Source: Pseudevernia furfuracea
Taxonomy: Eukaryota > Ascomycota > Lecanoromycetes > Lecanorales > Parmeliaceae
Length of the DNA: 64,000 nt
NCBI GenBank assembly: GCA_022315425.1
Contig: JAIUPT010000021.1
Coordinates: 434,001 to 498,000 of the forward strand
Reading direction: 5' to 3'
Each line of letters begins with the position of its first letter. Position 1 is the stretch's first letter. The notes beneath the pieces were generated by a model, which was not told the DNA's origin, ran no database searches, and worked only from the letters and a program-made list of their open reading frames with translations. The position numbers and the translations under genes are program-made. Below, piece after piece: positions 24,381 to 35,415 of this stretch.

Positions 24381-26068
24381 ATGGCAGATATCGCAACTCC
24401 TTCCGCTGCCACCATGTCTACAATAGATGCCGGCTCAGAACCATCTCAGAAGCCTCAAAAAACAAAGCCAGAAAAGCCAGATGAACAGATTTATAGAGAG
24501 AGTCTTGGAAAGGCACAGAAGGAGCATGCAGCTGCACAAGAAAAAGTGGTACGTTTGTCAAACTCGAAAGTACTTACCCATTATCGTAGTCCAATCGGCT
24601 CACACGACCTAGGATGCTATCAAGGCCAAGATCGATCTCGCTCAACCTCAAAATAAGGACTCCCCCTCCGGTAAAAGACAGCAGGAGCTCAAAGCGCAAC
24701 TACAAAATATAAAACAGCAACAGTCTGGCTTCAAATCATCTCGCGGTGGTATACAAGACAAAATTGTAGGTTTTGATGCTCGCCTGAAGTCTCAAATTGC
24801 AGAACAGAAGACAAAGCGAAGCCAAGTGGCTTGGAGGAACACCGGGGACATCGATCAAGAGATACAACGTCAGGAAAAGGTAGCGGAATCAAGCAACGCA
24901 ACCTTGGTCGATCAAAAGAAAGCTATAGCAGAGATCTCGAGCCTACGGAAGCAGAAGAAAGCCTTTGGTGGTTTCGATGAAGCCCAAAGAAGTATAGATA
25001 AAGTCAAGGCGGATATCGCAGAGCTGAGGAAGCAATTGGATAATCCAGAGGCTAAAGCGTTAAGTCAGAGATATGACGAGGCAGACCGGGAGCTAAAAGC
25101 CATCAAAGCTGAGCAAGACGAAGCGTACAAAGGGTTGAAGTCTCTTCGGGATGAGCGAATTAAGGCGTATGCCGAACAGCAGGAGAAATGGGCTGCGATG
25201 AAAGAAATCAAAGACCAATACTTCAAGGCGAACAAGGCATATCGTGACTGGGACCAAGAGCAGTACAAGATGAGATTAGAAAAGCAGAAGGCTGAGCGGG
25301 ATGCGTACCAGAAAGAGAAGCGAAGAAAGATCGCGGAAAAGAAGTTGGAAGAGGCCAGTGAGCCTGCCTATATGGATGAGATACTGACAGCGGAGGGTCT
25401 GATCCGGTACTTCGACCCATCATCACCTGAAGCATCAAAATCTCTACGAGGGCCCAGTGGGTTTGCGGCTGAGGCACAAAGAAGTGTGGATACAAATTCC
25501 GACTTTAAAGGAACGAGAGTATCCAAGAAGGAAGATCGCGAGGATACCTATTTCATGGGCACTGGTGGCAAGAAGGGCAAGAAGGGGAAGAAGGGGAGCG
25601 CTGCTGGCTCGCCTGCACCTGGGACGCCTGCCGAGGGCAAATTCCACCTGAGCATTGGCATCATTGAAGAACTCGCCAAGGTGAATGTAGAGCAGCCGAT
25701 GAGCCAGGCTGGTGTACCTGCTGTCGTTGAGAAGCTCAAGGTGAAGAGGGATCAATGGAAGAAAGACCAAGGAAAGAAGACTCAAGAGGTACGTCTTCAT
25801 CTGACTTATCCAATTGCACAATGCTGACACATGGCAGAACATTGAAAAGGCGCAGAAAGAGATTGATCGTCTCGAAGCTGAAGCCAAAGAACCTCAACCT
25901 TCGGCCTCCACCCAGCGAACCCACGATCACGCCAAGAAACCTGCTACAGCCAATCATTCAGTCAATGGTACTGCACCTGCTGAGACAGAGCTTGCGCAAG
26001 AAAAAGATACTGCCGCGGATGTAACCGAGGACCTCAAGAAGGCCTCTATTGAGGACAAGGAGGAGTGA
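24381..26068 (+). CDS. bfr1: Bfr1-like mRNP/nuclear segregation protein
   Basis: A 524-residue coiled-coil protein of the yeast Bfr1 family. In yeast, Bfr1 binds polyribosome-associated mRNP complexes with Scp160 at the ER, and its loss affects secretion and ploidy. Exons are 24381-24548, 24613-25788 and 25838-26068; all junctions are phase 0. The start gives MADIATPSA, a disordered Lys/Pro-rich leader, then the family block EKVDAIKAKIDLA across intron 1. Long charged heptad-rich coils follow (about 100-330). EILTAEGLIRYFDP, EDTYFMGTGGKKGKKGKKG and LSIGIIEELAKVNVEQPMSQAGVPAVVEKLK are the characteristic fungal Bfr1 C-terminal blocks. The last exon is a coil plus an acidic tail. Length and blocks fit well. 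Confidence 0.93.
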
Positions 26069-26364
26069 CCATGGCATATCTGCCTTATAATTGAACCTCA
26101 CGCATGCATTCTGCCGAATCTAGAGAGGCGTGCATCATCATTGAGCGAATATATTCATGTCTTGTAAGAGCTGATGCCCGTCATACTAAAGGCTATCATC
26201 GAAATCAAAAGATCATTCAAGTCCGAAATAAACATCACCACCACCAGACGCCTTTCTTATGCATACATTCTTTTGATCGTCATACCTTCTCCATTTCACT
26301 CTTCCCTTCTCCTCTCGCCCCTCCACCTCCTGTCTCCGCTCCTCCTCCCCACCCACAAACTCCA

Positions 26365-26739
26365 CTAAATCAAGAAATCCAAACAACAACAACAAGCCAA
26401 ACTCGCCATCACCGCCGCACATATCCCCTCCCCAGCCCCCGACCTGCCTCCCCTCCCATCCGCATAATACCCCTGAGGCGCCTGCTGGTAGTACATGCCC
26501 CCCTGCGGTGGGTATCCTCCATAACCGCCCTGGGGAGGGTATCCGTAGCCGCCTTGCGGTGGTCCGTACCCCTGCTGCTGCTGCTGCTGTTGTGGGTATC
26601 CGCGGTCTTGGTTCGGGTATCCGACCTGGTTGGGCGGGTTGCCGCCGTTGTATTGGTAGGGTGCTGGAGGGCCGTAGTAGGGCCCAGCGTCTGTGTGAGC
26701 GGGTGAGGGGTAGGCGGGCGGAGGGTATTTGTTCGACAT
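26365..26739 (-). CDS. small CYSTM (cysteine-rich transmembrane module) protein
   Basis: A 124-residue tail-anchored peptide. The N-terminal 95 residues are Pro/Gly/Tyr/Gln-rich with a Gln run (about 50-56) and repeated PPQGGYG units. The C-terminus is CAAVMASLACCCCLDFLI, the hydrophobic Cys-rich helix that defines the CYSTM module. Relatives in yeast and plants sit in membranes and are linked to stress tolerance, by an unsettled mechanism. The single-exon frame is complete, with the ATG at 26739 and the stop right after the Cys-rich helix, as usual for the family. It is transcribed towards bfr1, with about 300 bp between the stop codons. Confidence 0.85.
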   Translation of the reverse strand: MSNKYPPPAYPSPAHTDAGPYYGPPAPYQYNGGNPPNQVGYPNQDRGYPQQQQQQQGYGPPQGGYGYPPQGGYGGYPPQGGMYYQQAPQGYYADGRGGRSGAGEGICAAVMASLACCCCLDFLI

Positions 26740-27707
26740 TGTTTTCGTTGGGGTTCGGGTGGGGATTGAAAGCCCGTTGGGGACGTGTAAGGAAGGGAGT
26801 GTGGTTCTCGACGGGGAGGAGGATGTGGGGTGGCGATGTGGGGGGGTTCAGAGCGAGGTGGTGGGGGGAAGTGAGCGGCGAGGTTGGCGGTGGTGAGGAA
26901 GGTTTGTGTGTTGAGATATAGTGAGTTATCAGGAGGGAGAGGAAGAACGGAATAAAATGAAAGTGAAGCAGCCTCGTGAAATGTGAATTACGTGAAGAAT
27001 CTCGCAGCCGCGTCAGTGGATCTGAGGCAGTGGCGGAGCTCTCGGTATTCGGCCGGAGGTGGCGGGGCAAATGGCGGAACAAAGAGCGTGGTGAGCGCGC
27101 CTTGATGCAAAATTTTATGAGAACAAAAGGGACAGGAGTTATTTCCAAGTGAAGTAGTACTTTCGTTATTTTGAGAAAGGTTTGAGAAAGGTGGTAAATA
27201 TCACTGCTTGATTACTCTGATTGAGCAGAGTTGGCCGATCAAGTCCGAGCAGAGGCCAGGTATGAGAGAGCGTGTACACATATCTAATGAAGAACATGCT
27301 CAGAACATCGAATGACAGTCAATCTGGAGTAACGGTCTGGCCATTCGAGCCAATACAAGAAGACTGAGACAAATATGTCAAGTGTCGCCGAAGCATTGCT
27401 GAAATCATGAATCAAGCCGAATCCGGTCCCCTATTGTACATTTGGATTTCTTGAACGCCTGGTAGATCTCTATATTTGCATCCTGTTCCCCTTCATTCAA
27501 CGCGTTAAAGCTATCATCCAATCGAGTTCCGCCGCCACTACTGTGGCCATGTTTCAAGATCTGGGAATGTCTGTTCCATCGATCTTGATGGTGGGCGGAG
27601 CGCGGTATCAGAGGGTGTAGAAACCTATAGCGAACCGTAAATATTCGCAGAGGGTTTTCGAAAGCGTGCTATTTGTATGTCGTATCCATCTCGGGATTTC
27701 GACCCTT
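26740..27707. other. intergenic, nothing recognised
   Basis: Upstream region of the CYSTM gene and 3' flank of the next minus-strand gene. Long frames here (for example minus 27148-26213) are shadows of GC-rich sequence opposite the CYSTM gene and its promoter. Confidence 0.4.
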
Positions 27708-28469
27708 TCATCTCCGCACTCTCCTGAATTTGTCGGTCCCTCCACCGAAAGCTTCCGGATCGACAGCCCTATAACCACTCGGCTTCTTGCTCCTCCGGGG
27801 CGGTAGCTCGTCATGCTCTTCAATCACCTCCACAAATGCATCTTCTCTTGGTGGCGGAGGCGCTCTCCTTACGGTTTCTTCCACAATGATGGTTTCCCTC
27901 CTACTCGAACTCCTCCGCGGCGACCGCGGCGACGGCGTGCGTTCTCGCCGAACCTCTTCCATCACGACTTCACTTTCGGACCTACTGGATGCAACAGTCG
28001 GCCTTCGTGGCGATGATCTCCGAGGAGAAGACCGGCGCACTGAGGGTGCTCTGCGGGGGGGCGACCGCGAACGCCGGCGAATGACTTCTTCTTCCACGAT
28101 CGACGAACTGCCTTGGGCTCCACCCAAGCCGAAACACGTGTATATGAGCCAGAGGATGAGGAGGAATGCGGCTACGGAACCGAAAACGATGCCGACTATT
28201 GAGCCAGGTGAGGGGCCGGAGTTGAGTCCGGAATAGGTGGCAGGGATGATGGGGTTGGCGGTCGCTGTGACTGTGGTTTGCCGTCGGAGTAGGGACACGA
28301 GTGTGCGGGACAGTGAGGTCGTCCTAGTCGGTAGGATAGGACTGTCTGGGGATGGGAGGCGCGGGGCAAGGTTGTGGAATGATGGCAGAAGGGATCGGAG
28401 TTCGAGAGGATGTCGGAGCAGTGATATTGGTACTGCGGATGACGGGTGGAGAGGAGGCATCGTGCCCAA
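27708..28469 (-). CDS. single-pass membrane protein with Ser/Arg-rich cytosolic tail
   Basis: A 253-residue hypothetical protein. A Ser/Thr-rich N-terminal part leads into SGPSPGSIVGIVFGSVAAFL, the start of one membrane helix (about 91-113). The tail is dominated by Arg/Ser/Pro repeats (RRSSPRRSSPRRP and similar) with interspersed EEVRRE and EVIEEHDE acidic motifs. The GPSPG + IVGIV + single helix + Arg-rich tail layout recurs in fungal wall- or septum-associated membrane proteins, but I cannot name a function. The start is the first ATG in frame. The N-terminal 60 residues do not resemble a signal peptide, so a shorter or spliced N-terminus is possible. Confidence 0.65.
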   Translation of the reverse strand: MGTMPPLHPSSAVPISLLRHPLELRSLLPSFHNLAPRLPSPDSPILPTRTTSLSRTLVSLLRRQTTVTATANPIIPATYSGLNSGPSPGSIVGIVFGSVAAFLLILWLIYTCFGLGGAQGSSSIVEEEVIRRRSRSPPRRAPSVRRSSPRRSSPRRPTVASSRSESEVVMEEVRRERTPSPRSPRRSSSRRETIIVEETVRRAPPPPREDAFVEVIEEHDELPPRRSKKPSGYRAVDPEAFGGGTDKFRRVRR

Positions 28470-29065
28470 GGTCGAGGAATGTGTGGATTTGGCGGGTTAG
28501 CTGCAAACTGCAGGTTTCTTCTGCGAGCAGCCGTCGGTTGAAAGGGCGGTTGCTGTCTAGACCGAGTAGTCGCGCAAATGGCGTAAACAGTTATTTCAGT
28601 GAGGGTTATGGTTCAAGCGAACGACATGAAGTTGAAAATGGAGGTATACATAAAAATCAGATGGTGAGCTGCAGAAGAGAAGGTGAGACAACATGATGGG
28701 AATTGGGCAGCAAAGTTGCATTGCCTATCCGTGTAGTGCGTCAATGAGGTGGCCGGCTAAAATGCGGGAGGCTGGTGACGCTAAGATTGAGCGAGAGGAA
28801 CGATCTTTCCAACTCACAGCCTCAGCATGGACCTTGGTTTTTATTACTCTTATCGACGGGAAATGACGGCTTCCTTGGAAGTATTCAAGTATGGAAGTAT
28901 GGCGTCGCCAAGGTGAATACTCATGATGGGTTACGTTTTCTCTATAAAATACTCTCTGTACTCCGGCCTAACGAACGAAATGTCCAACAAATATCAACGC
29001 CTCAAACGTCCTGGCCGGCTTAACCACGATGATTATGTTGCTTGACCGTACCTCGCATTTTCAAA

Positions 29066-29186
29066 ACGCCCTTCGCCCCAGACTTGCTTCCCATTGTTCC
29101 TTGTTTCCCTCGTCGTACGTCAAAAACACGTCTTCACTCACGAGCATGTAGTCCGAGTTGACTGGCGCGTATGCATACTAGAGTCC
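29066..29186 (-). pseudogene. possible last exon or relic of an unrecognised gene
   Basis: The minus strand reads YAYAPVNSDYMLVSEDVFL followed by TYDEGNKEQWEASLGRRAF and a stop. It is preceded by a CTCTAG acceptor-like site at about 29188. The composition is coding-like, but I cannot join it in frame to a good upstream exon; a TGGVRWYI segment about 70 nt upstream is the best candidate. The rest of 28470-29729 shows nothing convincing. Confidence 0.3.
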
Positions 29187-29729
29187 AATAACGTCGATTA
29201 TCACAGTCTCGGGGCAAACGAGTAGGTAATATACCAGCGGACGCCGCCCGTGTGGGTGTGTTAGGGGCCGAAGAAGCCACAGTCACCGATTTTGGACCGG
29301 TAAATGCAATGCTAAAGATCTACAACCGCGAATTAAGTCTTAAAGCACGGAGAATGGGCTGCAGAGGTATGACCAAAAGCCAAAGACGAAGATATGCGCA
29401 CTAAGTCTCACGAAAATCCGAAGAAAAAGAGAATGCTTTTGGTAGTACTTTCGAGGATACCATGTAGTACGGTATAGAATGGAGAAGATCAATTGGTCTG
29501 GTCCCATGTTTGATGGGGAAATTGGATGATGACAGGCACTCTTGGACTTGAAGCTAAACCAACGGTTCCTTTGCTGTTTGCACAGATTGTAAGGAAAACG
29601 ATCGAGCCCTCCTGGGTCTGACAATGCTGCTCTTGGGAGTCGTTCCAGGCTCCTCCCAGCTCTCCTCGCTTTCCTTTCTTTTGGAACTAATTTTTGCTGT
29701 ATTCTCCGCTAAAGAGCAAACTTCTACGC

Positions 29730-30629
29730 TTAACGCAGAACCGGCAACTCCTTGAACCGCAAAGTGGGCTCAAGTATGATCGTCATGCCCGGCCTAATGG
29801 TACCCGCTCTCGTTACCACAGCCATTATTCCAGCTTTCCTCTTCAAAATACTATTCTTCTCACCGCCGCGCAAAACGCATTTTTCCTGCAGACCCGGCCG
29901 GAATTTCTCCACCTTCTTGCAAGGGTGTCTCAGACCTGTGACTGTGATGATCGCGTGCTCTCCGAGGTAGTCCTTCCTGGTATACCATGAATAGCTTAGA
30001 AGAACAAGGTTGATGCAGGCCATGGTACCCAGCACCATGGAATGCAAATTGCTATCAATGCCTAGAGACACTAGAAGGGCTCCAAAGAGTATGATAGGCC
30101 AAGAACCGACCATATACACAAACAATGATTCCTGCAAAGAGTCACTGATGACCAGAGCTATTCGGTGCCAGGAAGTGCCATAACCCATAGTAAAAAATAC
30201 AGCCTCCAGTAGCAGGCTGACGACGAGGTATTTGAAGAAGAGGGATGAAAACTCATGGAAGACACGCAGATTTCGACTGTCGAACTTTGCCTGCGTGTGC
30301 TTCTTGTCCACGAAGCGAAGCTTTGTGCCATTGCCAAGCGCCAGGAGATCGATGCCAGTGGTGGTGACGTTTTCGCCCATTTGCCCTGGCTGGATGCGAA
30401 CACTGTCTTCTCCATGAAAGTCAGGCTCGTTGAATAGCTCTGACTGAATAAGATGCACTTGGCGCAGGTTGGGCTCCGATGCGTGATCTTTCAATCGCCA
30501 GAGGTGCTGAGTGGTTTTGCCGAGGTGGCAGTCACCTTCGACGCCAAGACCCTTCAAGAGCGTGATGGAGGGTTGAGAAGTCTTGGAGAAGCCATGTTCG
30601 GGGCTAAGGTGGACTCCAAGGACTGACAT
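29730..30629 (-). CDS. MOSC-domain protein with a three-helix membrane insertion
   Basis: A 299-residue protein. MOSC domains bind sulfur carriers and molybdenum cofactor, and the stand-alone type is thought to deliver sulfur to metal centres. Residues 1-107 (GLGVEGDCHLGKT, NLRQVHLIQSEL, QPGQMGENVTTTGIDLL, GTKLRF) and 223-299 (GEHAIITVTGLRHPC with Cys237, EKFRPGLQEK, KAGIMAVV, RPGM) form one normal MOSC domain when read together. Between them, in the same frame and without a stop, lie about 115 extra residues (about 30308-29964). They hold three hydrophobic segments (about 131-149, 169-191, 197-215). I found no donor and acceptor pair that removes the insertion in phase. Either the protein is a membrane-anchored MOSC variant or this is a cryptic intron or insertion. 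Confidence 0.8.
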   Translation of the reverse strand: MSVLGVHLSPEHGFSKTSQPSITLLKGLGVEGDCHLGKTTQHLWRLKDHASEPNLRQVHLIQSELFNEPDFHGEDSVRIQPGQMGENVTTTGIDLLALGNGTKLRFVDKKHTQAKFDSRNLRVFHEFSSLFFKYLVVSLLLEAVFFTMGYGTSWHRIALVISDSLQESLFVYMVGSWPIILFGALLVSLGIDSNLHSMVLGTMACINLVLLSYSWYTRKDYLGEHAIITVTGLRHPCKKVEKFRPGLQEKCVLRGGEKNSILKRKAGIMAVVTRAGTIRPGMTIILEPTLRFKELPVLR

Positions 30630-31479
30630 GATTGGGTAATATTAGTATTTGTGATAGTCGGCGTTGGAATGTGTAGTGATTTTTGGAAGAATATTTGTGG
30701 ATTGATCAGCCGCTGAATTCCAGAAGAGAGGTACCGGTTGGTCCTTTGTGTTGATGTAAACAAAGAATGACACAGCAAATACGACATGAGATGTGTTGTG
30801 CATTATAGACAAAGACCAGGCTTGGGGTAAACTGTTAGACAATAGGAAGGTTGCAGAGTCATTTTTGTACGTTGGCAATGAGCTAAAACGTGGGATTTCT
30901 GCAAATTAGATTCACTCTTCTCAATTCTTCGCCACAGTCATGGACGAATAGAATGCTGATGTTTGAACTTCTCTCGACTGGGCTAGCGTGACCGCCCCTA
31001 GCGTTAAGGTACCTACTCTTAGGTACCCGAGGTACCTTACTGTCGCAGTGTTAAAATTCTGGGTTCACCTTCTTTTTAAAAACAATTAAGCAACCTACAC
31101 ATCACATACCCGAATCTTGACAGATATCTAAACCCCCCTCGTTCCAATCACAAATCTCGCTCATATTTGAACGTCGACAGTCAGCTAATAGATCCGTTGG
31201 GTGACCAACTGCATAATCCTGTCTATCAGCCTATTTCTCACCTACAAGCAGATATAAAATCAGACTCAAGGTCATTGCCATAAACACAAAGCTTTGAAGG
31301 CCAAAGCTTTGGAATTATCATGCTGACAGTTCCAACTCAACCTAGCAAGTCCGAACCATTGCCCTGGCTCTCAAAGTTGGCTAGTTCAACCACCCTCCTC
31401 AAGCTCTCGCCTTGGAGACCCGGCATCAGATCTAGTCCTGCATGCTCCTTAGCGAAAATATCACAGATACGATTGCCGC
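30630..31479. other. intergenic with a GGTACC inverted repeat
   Basis: Upstream of the MOSC gene. At 31005-31013 and 31031-31039 the 9-base arms TAAGGTACC and GGTACCTTA face each other across 17 nt, with a third GGTACC copy inside. No gene was seen. Confidence 0.5.
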
Positions 31480-31843
31480 GAATGTGACCCGCCCACAAGA
31501 ACATGGCTGATTCCTCACCAGTCGCCAACTCCACTCCGAAGCCTTTGCGTATTACTACAACGCCAACAACTTTCAACTCTCACTCTGTGATCCTACCTAC
31601 TCCCCCGACGAATACCTCCATGGCGATAACATCCTGGTGAAACGCCTCGGCAGCATGCGGAACCTCCACAGGGAAATTAGGTCCATGAAGTGCAAGCCGG
31701 TCGGCGACACTAGCGAGGACGTCTATATTCTGCAATATGGGATGGAGCTTCGGTGGAAACACTTCATCAAGGAGCTGACTGATGTCCACGAGGGGCAGGT
31801 GGGATGGCTGCTCAGGAGCCTGGCCATTGTGGATCGTTAGACG
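31480..31843 (+). pseudogene. relic of a fungal 2EXR/F-box-type hypothetical gene
   Basis: The plus frame ending at about 31840 reads FLTSRQLHSEAFAYYYNANN followed by LSLCDPTYSPDEYL and a Leu/Arg-rich C-terminal part. RQLHSEA(F)xxxYxxN is the typical centre of fungal 2EXR-like proteins, in which a parental-fold segment LRTCRQIRSEA precedes a short strand. A TGA stop interrupts the frame just before FLTSRQL (about 31511), and no N-terminal LPxEIRNxIY block precedes it. It is probably a fragment. Confidence 0.4.
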
Positions 31844-32443
31844 CCTCATAAATGCCAGCACGAGAATTGAGCGTTCTAAAACGTATTGTTGATCTAGCGA
31901 GCAAGCTGGACACTCTTCTCCAAATTTGGGGAAGGCGAAAGAGGTCAAACGGTCTATACGCTTGTTAATATTTCGGTATTGAAGATCTGCCTGATGGCAT
32001 CACGAGTCATAGAGCTCAGGGCCAAGGACATCATGAGGTAAAGGCATGATTTGCACTAGACATGGCTCTTGAAGTAATCCTTTACTAGCCTACTTTACTC
32101 CTCGGTTTGGCAGCTCACTTGAGCGAAATAAAACCTCGTCACATGACATGGCTAGGGACTAGTACGCCACCAGTATGGCAGGCGAGAGACAATTGAAGCT
32201 TAATCTATAAGGGAGTGAATGGAGGTGACTTCGTTATATGACCCATTGCTGCAGTTCGTAAGGAAAAGACACCATATTCGACAAATTTTTCAAGAATAGC
32301 ATGCGGAAATATCCAACCATCAAACAATTACAGATGCTGCAATCTTCGAAATCTCGAAAGTCGCTTTGAGAAATGCTGAGTCGCCTATCCTCGGTGCAAA
32401 GGCGATGGTTCTCACTATTCGCGCCTTGATACACGCGCGCTAG
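31844..32443. other. intergenic, nothing recognised
   Basis: Between the 2EXR-type relic and the 3' end of the F-box/LRR gene. No supported feature. Confidence 0.4.
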
Positions 32444-33942
32444 TCAGCCTTCAAACGTCCAGGGGCATTTGGAGCCAATCATTTCAAGATCAGCACCTGA
32501 TCCCCTGCCATTCTTTATCCACTCATAACTTGTGGCCCCCTCCAAACCCAGATTCCATCTGACGGGCACCGGCAAGTTCTCAGAATCCTCTTCAACTCCC
32601 GGAATAATCACATGTGTGATCAATTTAGCAAGACGTAGGTATGACAGATTGGGTAACGCCTCATGGCACATGGCCCCAATCTCTGACCAGGAATTCACGC
32701 TATATCCAGGGTCGAAGGTCAATTTTCTCAATTCAAGTTCCCTTAACGTTGCACTGTGTCGGATGGCAATGGTTTGCAGTCTACGCACTCGCAGGGAACA
32801 GTTGACGAGCCTCAAGGAGCGTAGGTGGGGAAAGAAGCTCTGATCGGCATCGTTCTGGGGATCGATGAGGAAATCGTCAATGTATAAGGGATCCGGGCTC
32901 GTCGTTGAGTGTTCTTCTGCGTATTCTTCTGTACGGTCTCCACCACTTGCAAACGCCAGCTGTAACGACCTGAGCTGTGTAAGTCTTTTAAGCGTGGAAC
33001 GTATTGTCCCAATTGCCCTACGATCACCTTCAGAATAGGGAGCCTCGCTGAACATGTAGCTGCCGCGGTAATCCAGGTCCAAATGCTGCAGATTCGAAGG
33101 GATTACTGAGAAATTCCATTTATCAAATTGGGTTACTACCTCCCGGAGTTTCAAACTTGTGATGCCCCCTCCCATGTAGGCCGTGATTACACAGAACCCT
33201 GACTCGAGTGCTTGAATCTCTTTGTACTCGGTCCATTCACAGATCTGCTGAAGGTCGACATGGTCACTTTCCAATGCGTTTCGATAGAGTATCGATACCG
33301 CATTCTCGGCGTGGAAGAGGTTTGGCAGTAACGCGAGCGTTTCCTCTATCGTCCAAGTAGAGTTCCAGAATGTCTTTCCTAGATTGGTCGTCGATATCAA
33401 GTCTGCGCGTCGCTGCTGCGGCGACTCATCTGGCGCATCTTCGATCATGGCGATTTCGTTTTCTTCCTTGGACCAGTCTGGTCGTGGCATTGGCACATTT
33501 CCACCAAAGCTGTCTCTAGTATATTGGACCGGGGAGGTGACACCAGGAACCCTTAGTTGGAGGCGACGTACATGCTTTGCCAGCTCTGGATGAAATGTAG
33601 CAAAGCGAAACATTCTAGAAGCCTTATATAAACGGGGAATCAGATTCGGGAGCTCGAGAAGTTCGCACGTGTCTATATCTCTACGTCCCCAAAACTTGAA
33701 ATCCAAGACCATGTTTTCGAAGAGCCTGGGCGTAGCGATCACCGACAACTGCGAGATCAGATAGGTTCTAGAGCCGGCTATTTAAAGGCACGGGGAGGGA
33801 GTAGATCTACCGTCGTGCAGACCAGTCTCATAGTCTGGAGGTCCTTGGTGGCTACTGAGTCGAAGTGGTCGATCTTCCTATCGCACAGGTGCCTGATTAT
33901 TGGAGTCAGGAGCTCGTTGGGGAGATCGAGGAGCTTTGCCAT
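32444..33942 (-). CDS. F-box/leucine-rich protein, intact family member
   Basis: A 478-residue protein, probably an SCF ubiquitin-ligase adaptor or a related substrate receptor; the substrate is unknown. Exon 1 is 33942-33811 (44 codons), the intron 33810-33749 (62 nt) and exon 2 33748-32444, phase 0. The N-terminus LLDLPNELLTPIIRHL with KIDHFDS and LQTMRLVC is an F-box motif. ENMVLDF follows, then repeated Leu-rich segments HVRRLQLR, ITSLKLREV, LQHLDLDY, LRSLQLAF, LRSLRLVNC, LRELELRKL and LSYLRLAKL, consistent with a degenerate LRR solenoid. A broken relative is at 3462-5090 and a deleted one immediately upstream (34812-35415). It is therefore the only copy in the window that looks functional. 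Confidence 0.82.
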
Positions 33943-34811
33943 GACGGTGGTGTTGGTGAGGATATATGTTGGACGTATGTCTGATAGAGAGTCTGAAGGT
34001 TGCCGAGCCTATTATGGAAGAGACGAGTATGTGGGATGTAGAGTGAGAGGAGGGACCGGATCTCACCAAATACAATCTATGGCATTGCAACACAAAGTGT
34101 TAAGACTTCGTTCCACCAATCAGAGTGAAATGAGCTTCGCGCTGGTAATGGTAGCAAGAGTCGGGCCTCGGATGCTCGGAGTAGCATGTCCCCAATTGGA
34201 CAGAAATGGTATGCCAAATGCTGCGCGCGTGACTGATATTGACACTCAGATACTGTAGCTGTTGCCTTCTCCGTGTAGTCTAAGTCCACGCCATTGAGCA
34301 ATGAGATGTCTATGACACTTTGCTCCTCATCACGTATATAAAATAGTGGAGGAGGGAGAAGATGGAATGAGAAATACAGTTACTCTGGCCCACCCAAAAG
34401 CATGTTGATGAGAAAATAAGACCTTGTGAGGAGATGATTTGGACTGAGTGTGTTTTACACGCTGTAAACTGTTCCAAGGCTACCAAGCCTCTATCAACCA
34501 TCTCTACTTCATTTATCGATTAGTTGATTATGCTTGTACTTGACACTATATAATTCTCCTGTTTAGCTCTTCGTTGTGCGTCATAGATGTGAGGGATTTT
34601 GATGCGCCCGAGACGACAGCCACATTGCTACCTGAGTTTCATTCCTCTGCTGTCTTTTCTGCTGCTATAAACGCTGCTCTTCCAACAACACTCCACCCCT
34701 ACATCTTCAGTCCTGCTTTCATACGACTTGCATGGAGGTCTTGAATTCCAGAAGACTCTCGGCACAAGGTCGTCCTCATCTAGTGGCCCTTCAGTCACAA
34801 CCCTAGCGATC
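33943..34811. other. intergenic, promoter of the F-box/LRR gene
   Basis: Upstream of the intact F-box gene and downstream of its truncated neighbour. No gene recognised. Confidence 0.4.
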
Positions 34812-35415
34812 TTATTTTGGCCCTCCAGCCATGAAATTGTCCTCGTCCGCAATTCCATCATCGTCATAAACCCACGGGCATCTGAAATCGAGGATTTCTT
34901 GATCGGTATCATCCGTAACGCTTTTTGTCCATTCATAGCTGATGGCACCTTCCAATCCTGACCACGAGTTCTCAGAGAATTGGCCCATCGTCAAGTGGGA
35001 GCTCAGGAAGATATTATGGAAGCGTATCAGAGGGAAGGTGACCAACTTTGTGAGACGAAGGTATGTTGGGCCTGGTAAAGCGCCCTTGAACATAGCTGTG
35101 ACTTCGCACAAGTATCTCGAGTACTTTGGAGCGATGGTGACCCTCGTTTTCGAGGTGGCAACCGTTCGGCAGCCGTAAGGCGATGTCGCGGGTTGCTGAC
35201 GTATTTCAAGCGGTAGTCAACTAGTCTGGGCTAGACCCCAGTGTGCTTGTAGTCCTTCACGCACCTCCTTAATCTTCTTCCTCTCCCGTTCCTGTCTGAA
35301 ACGTGCACAATCTACTTATCTTTACCACTGGGTCGAAGGGATCGATTCTTCTGTCTCGCAGATAACCCACAGTAGGAGTCAAGAGCTCGCTGGGAAGTCC
35401 AAGCAAGTTTGCCAT
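34812..35415 (-). pseudogene. truncated tandem F-box/LRR paralog
   Basis: The minus strand starts at the ATG 35415 with MANLLGLPSELLTP and DRRIDPFDPVVK, clearly the F-box exon of the neighbouring intact gene. After about 250 nt it continues only with the C-terminal part: GALPGPTYLRLTKLV (about 35060), GLEGAISYEWTK (about 34940) and the FRCPWVYDDD end. Roughly 300 central residues are missing and the remaining pieces are not in one frame, so it is a deleted copy. A short frame at 35983-35744 begins DFPRKIYLCIVSQFLDRK, which could be another F-box start; I do not call it. Confidence 0.65.

Noticed and set aside
26213..27148. 311-codon minus frame overlapping the CYSTM gene
   Set aside because: A shadow in another frame of the Gly/Pro-rich CYSTM gene and its promoter; low-complexity Pro/Arg-rich translation.
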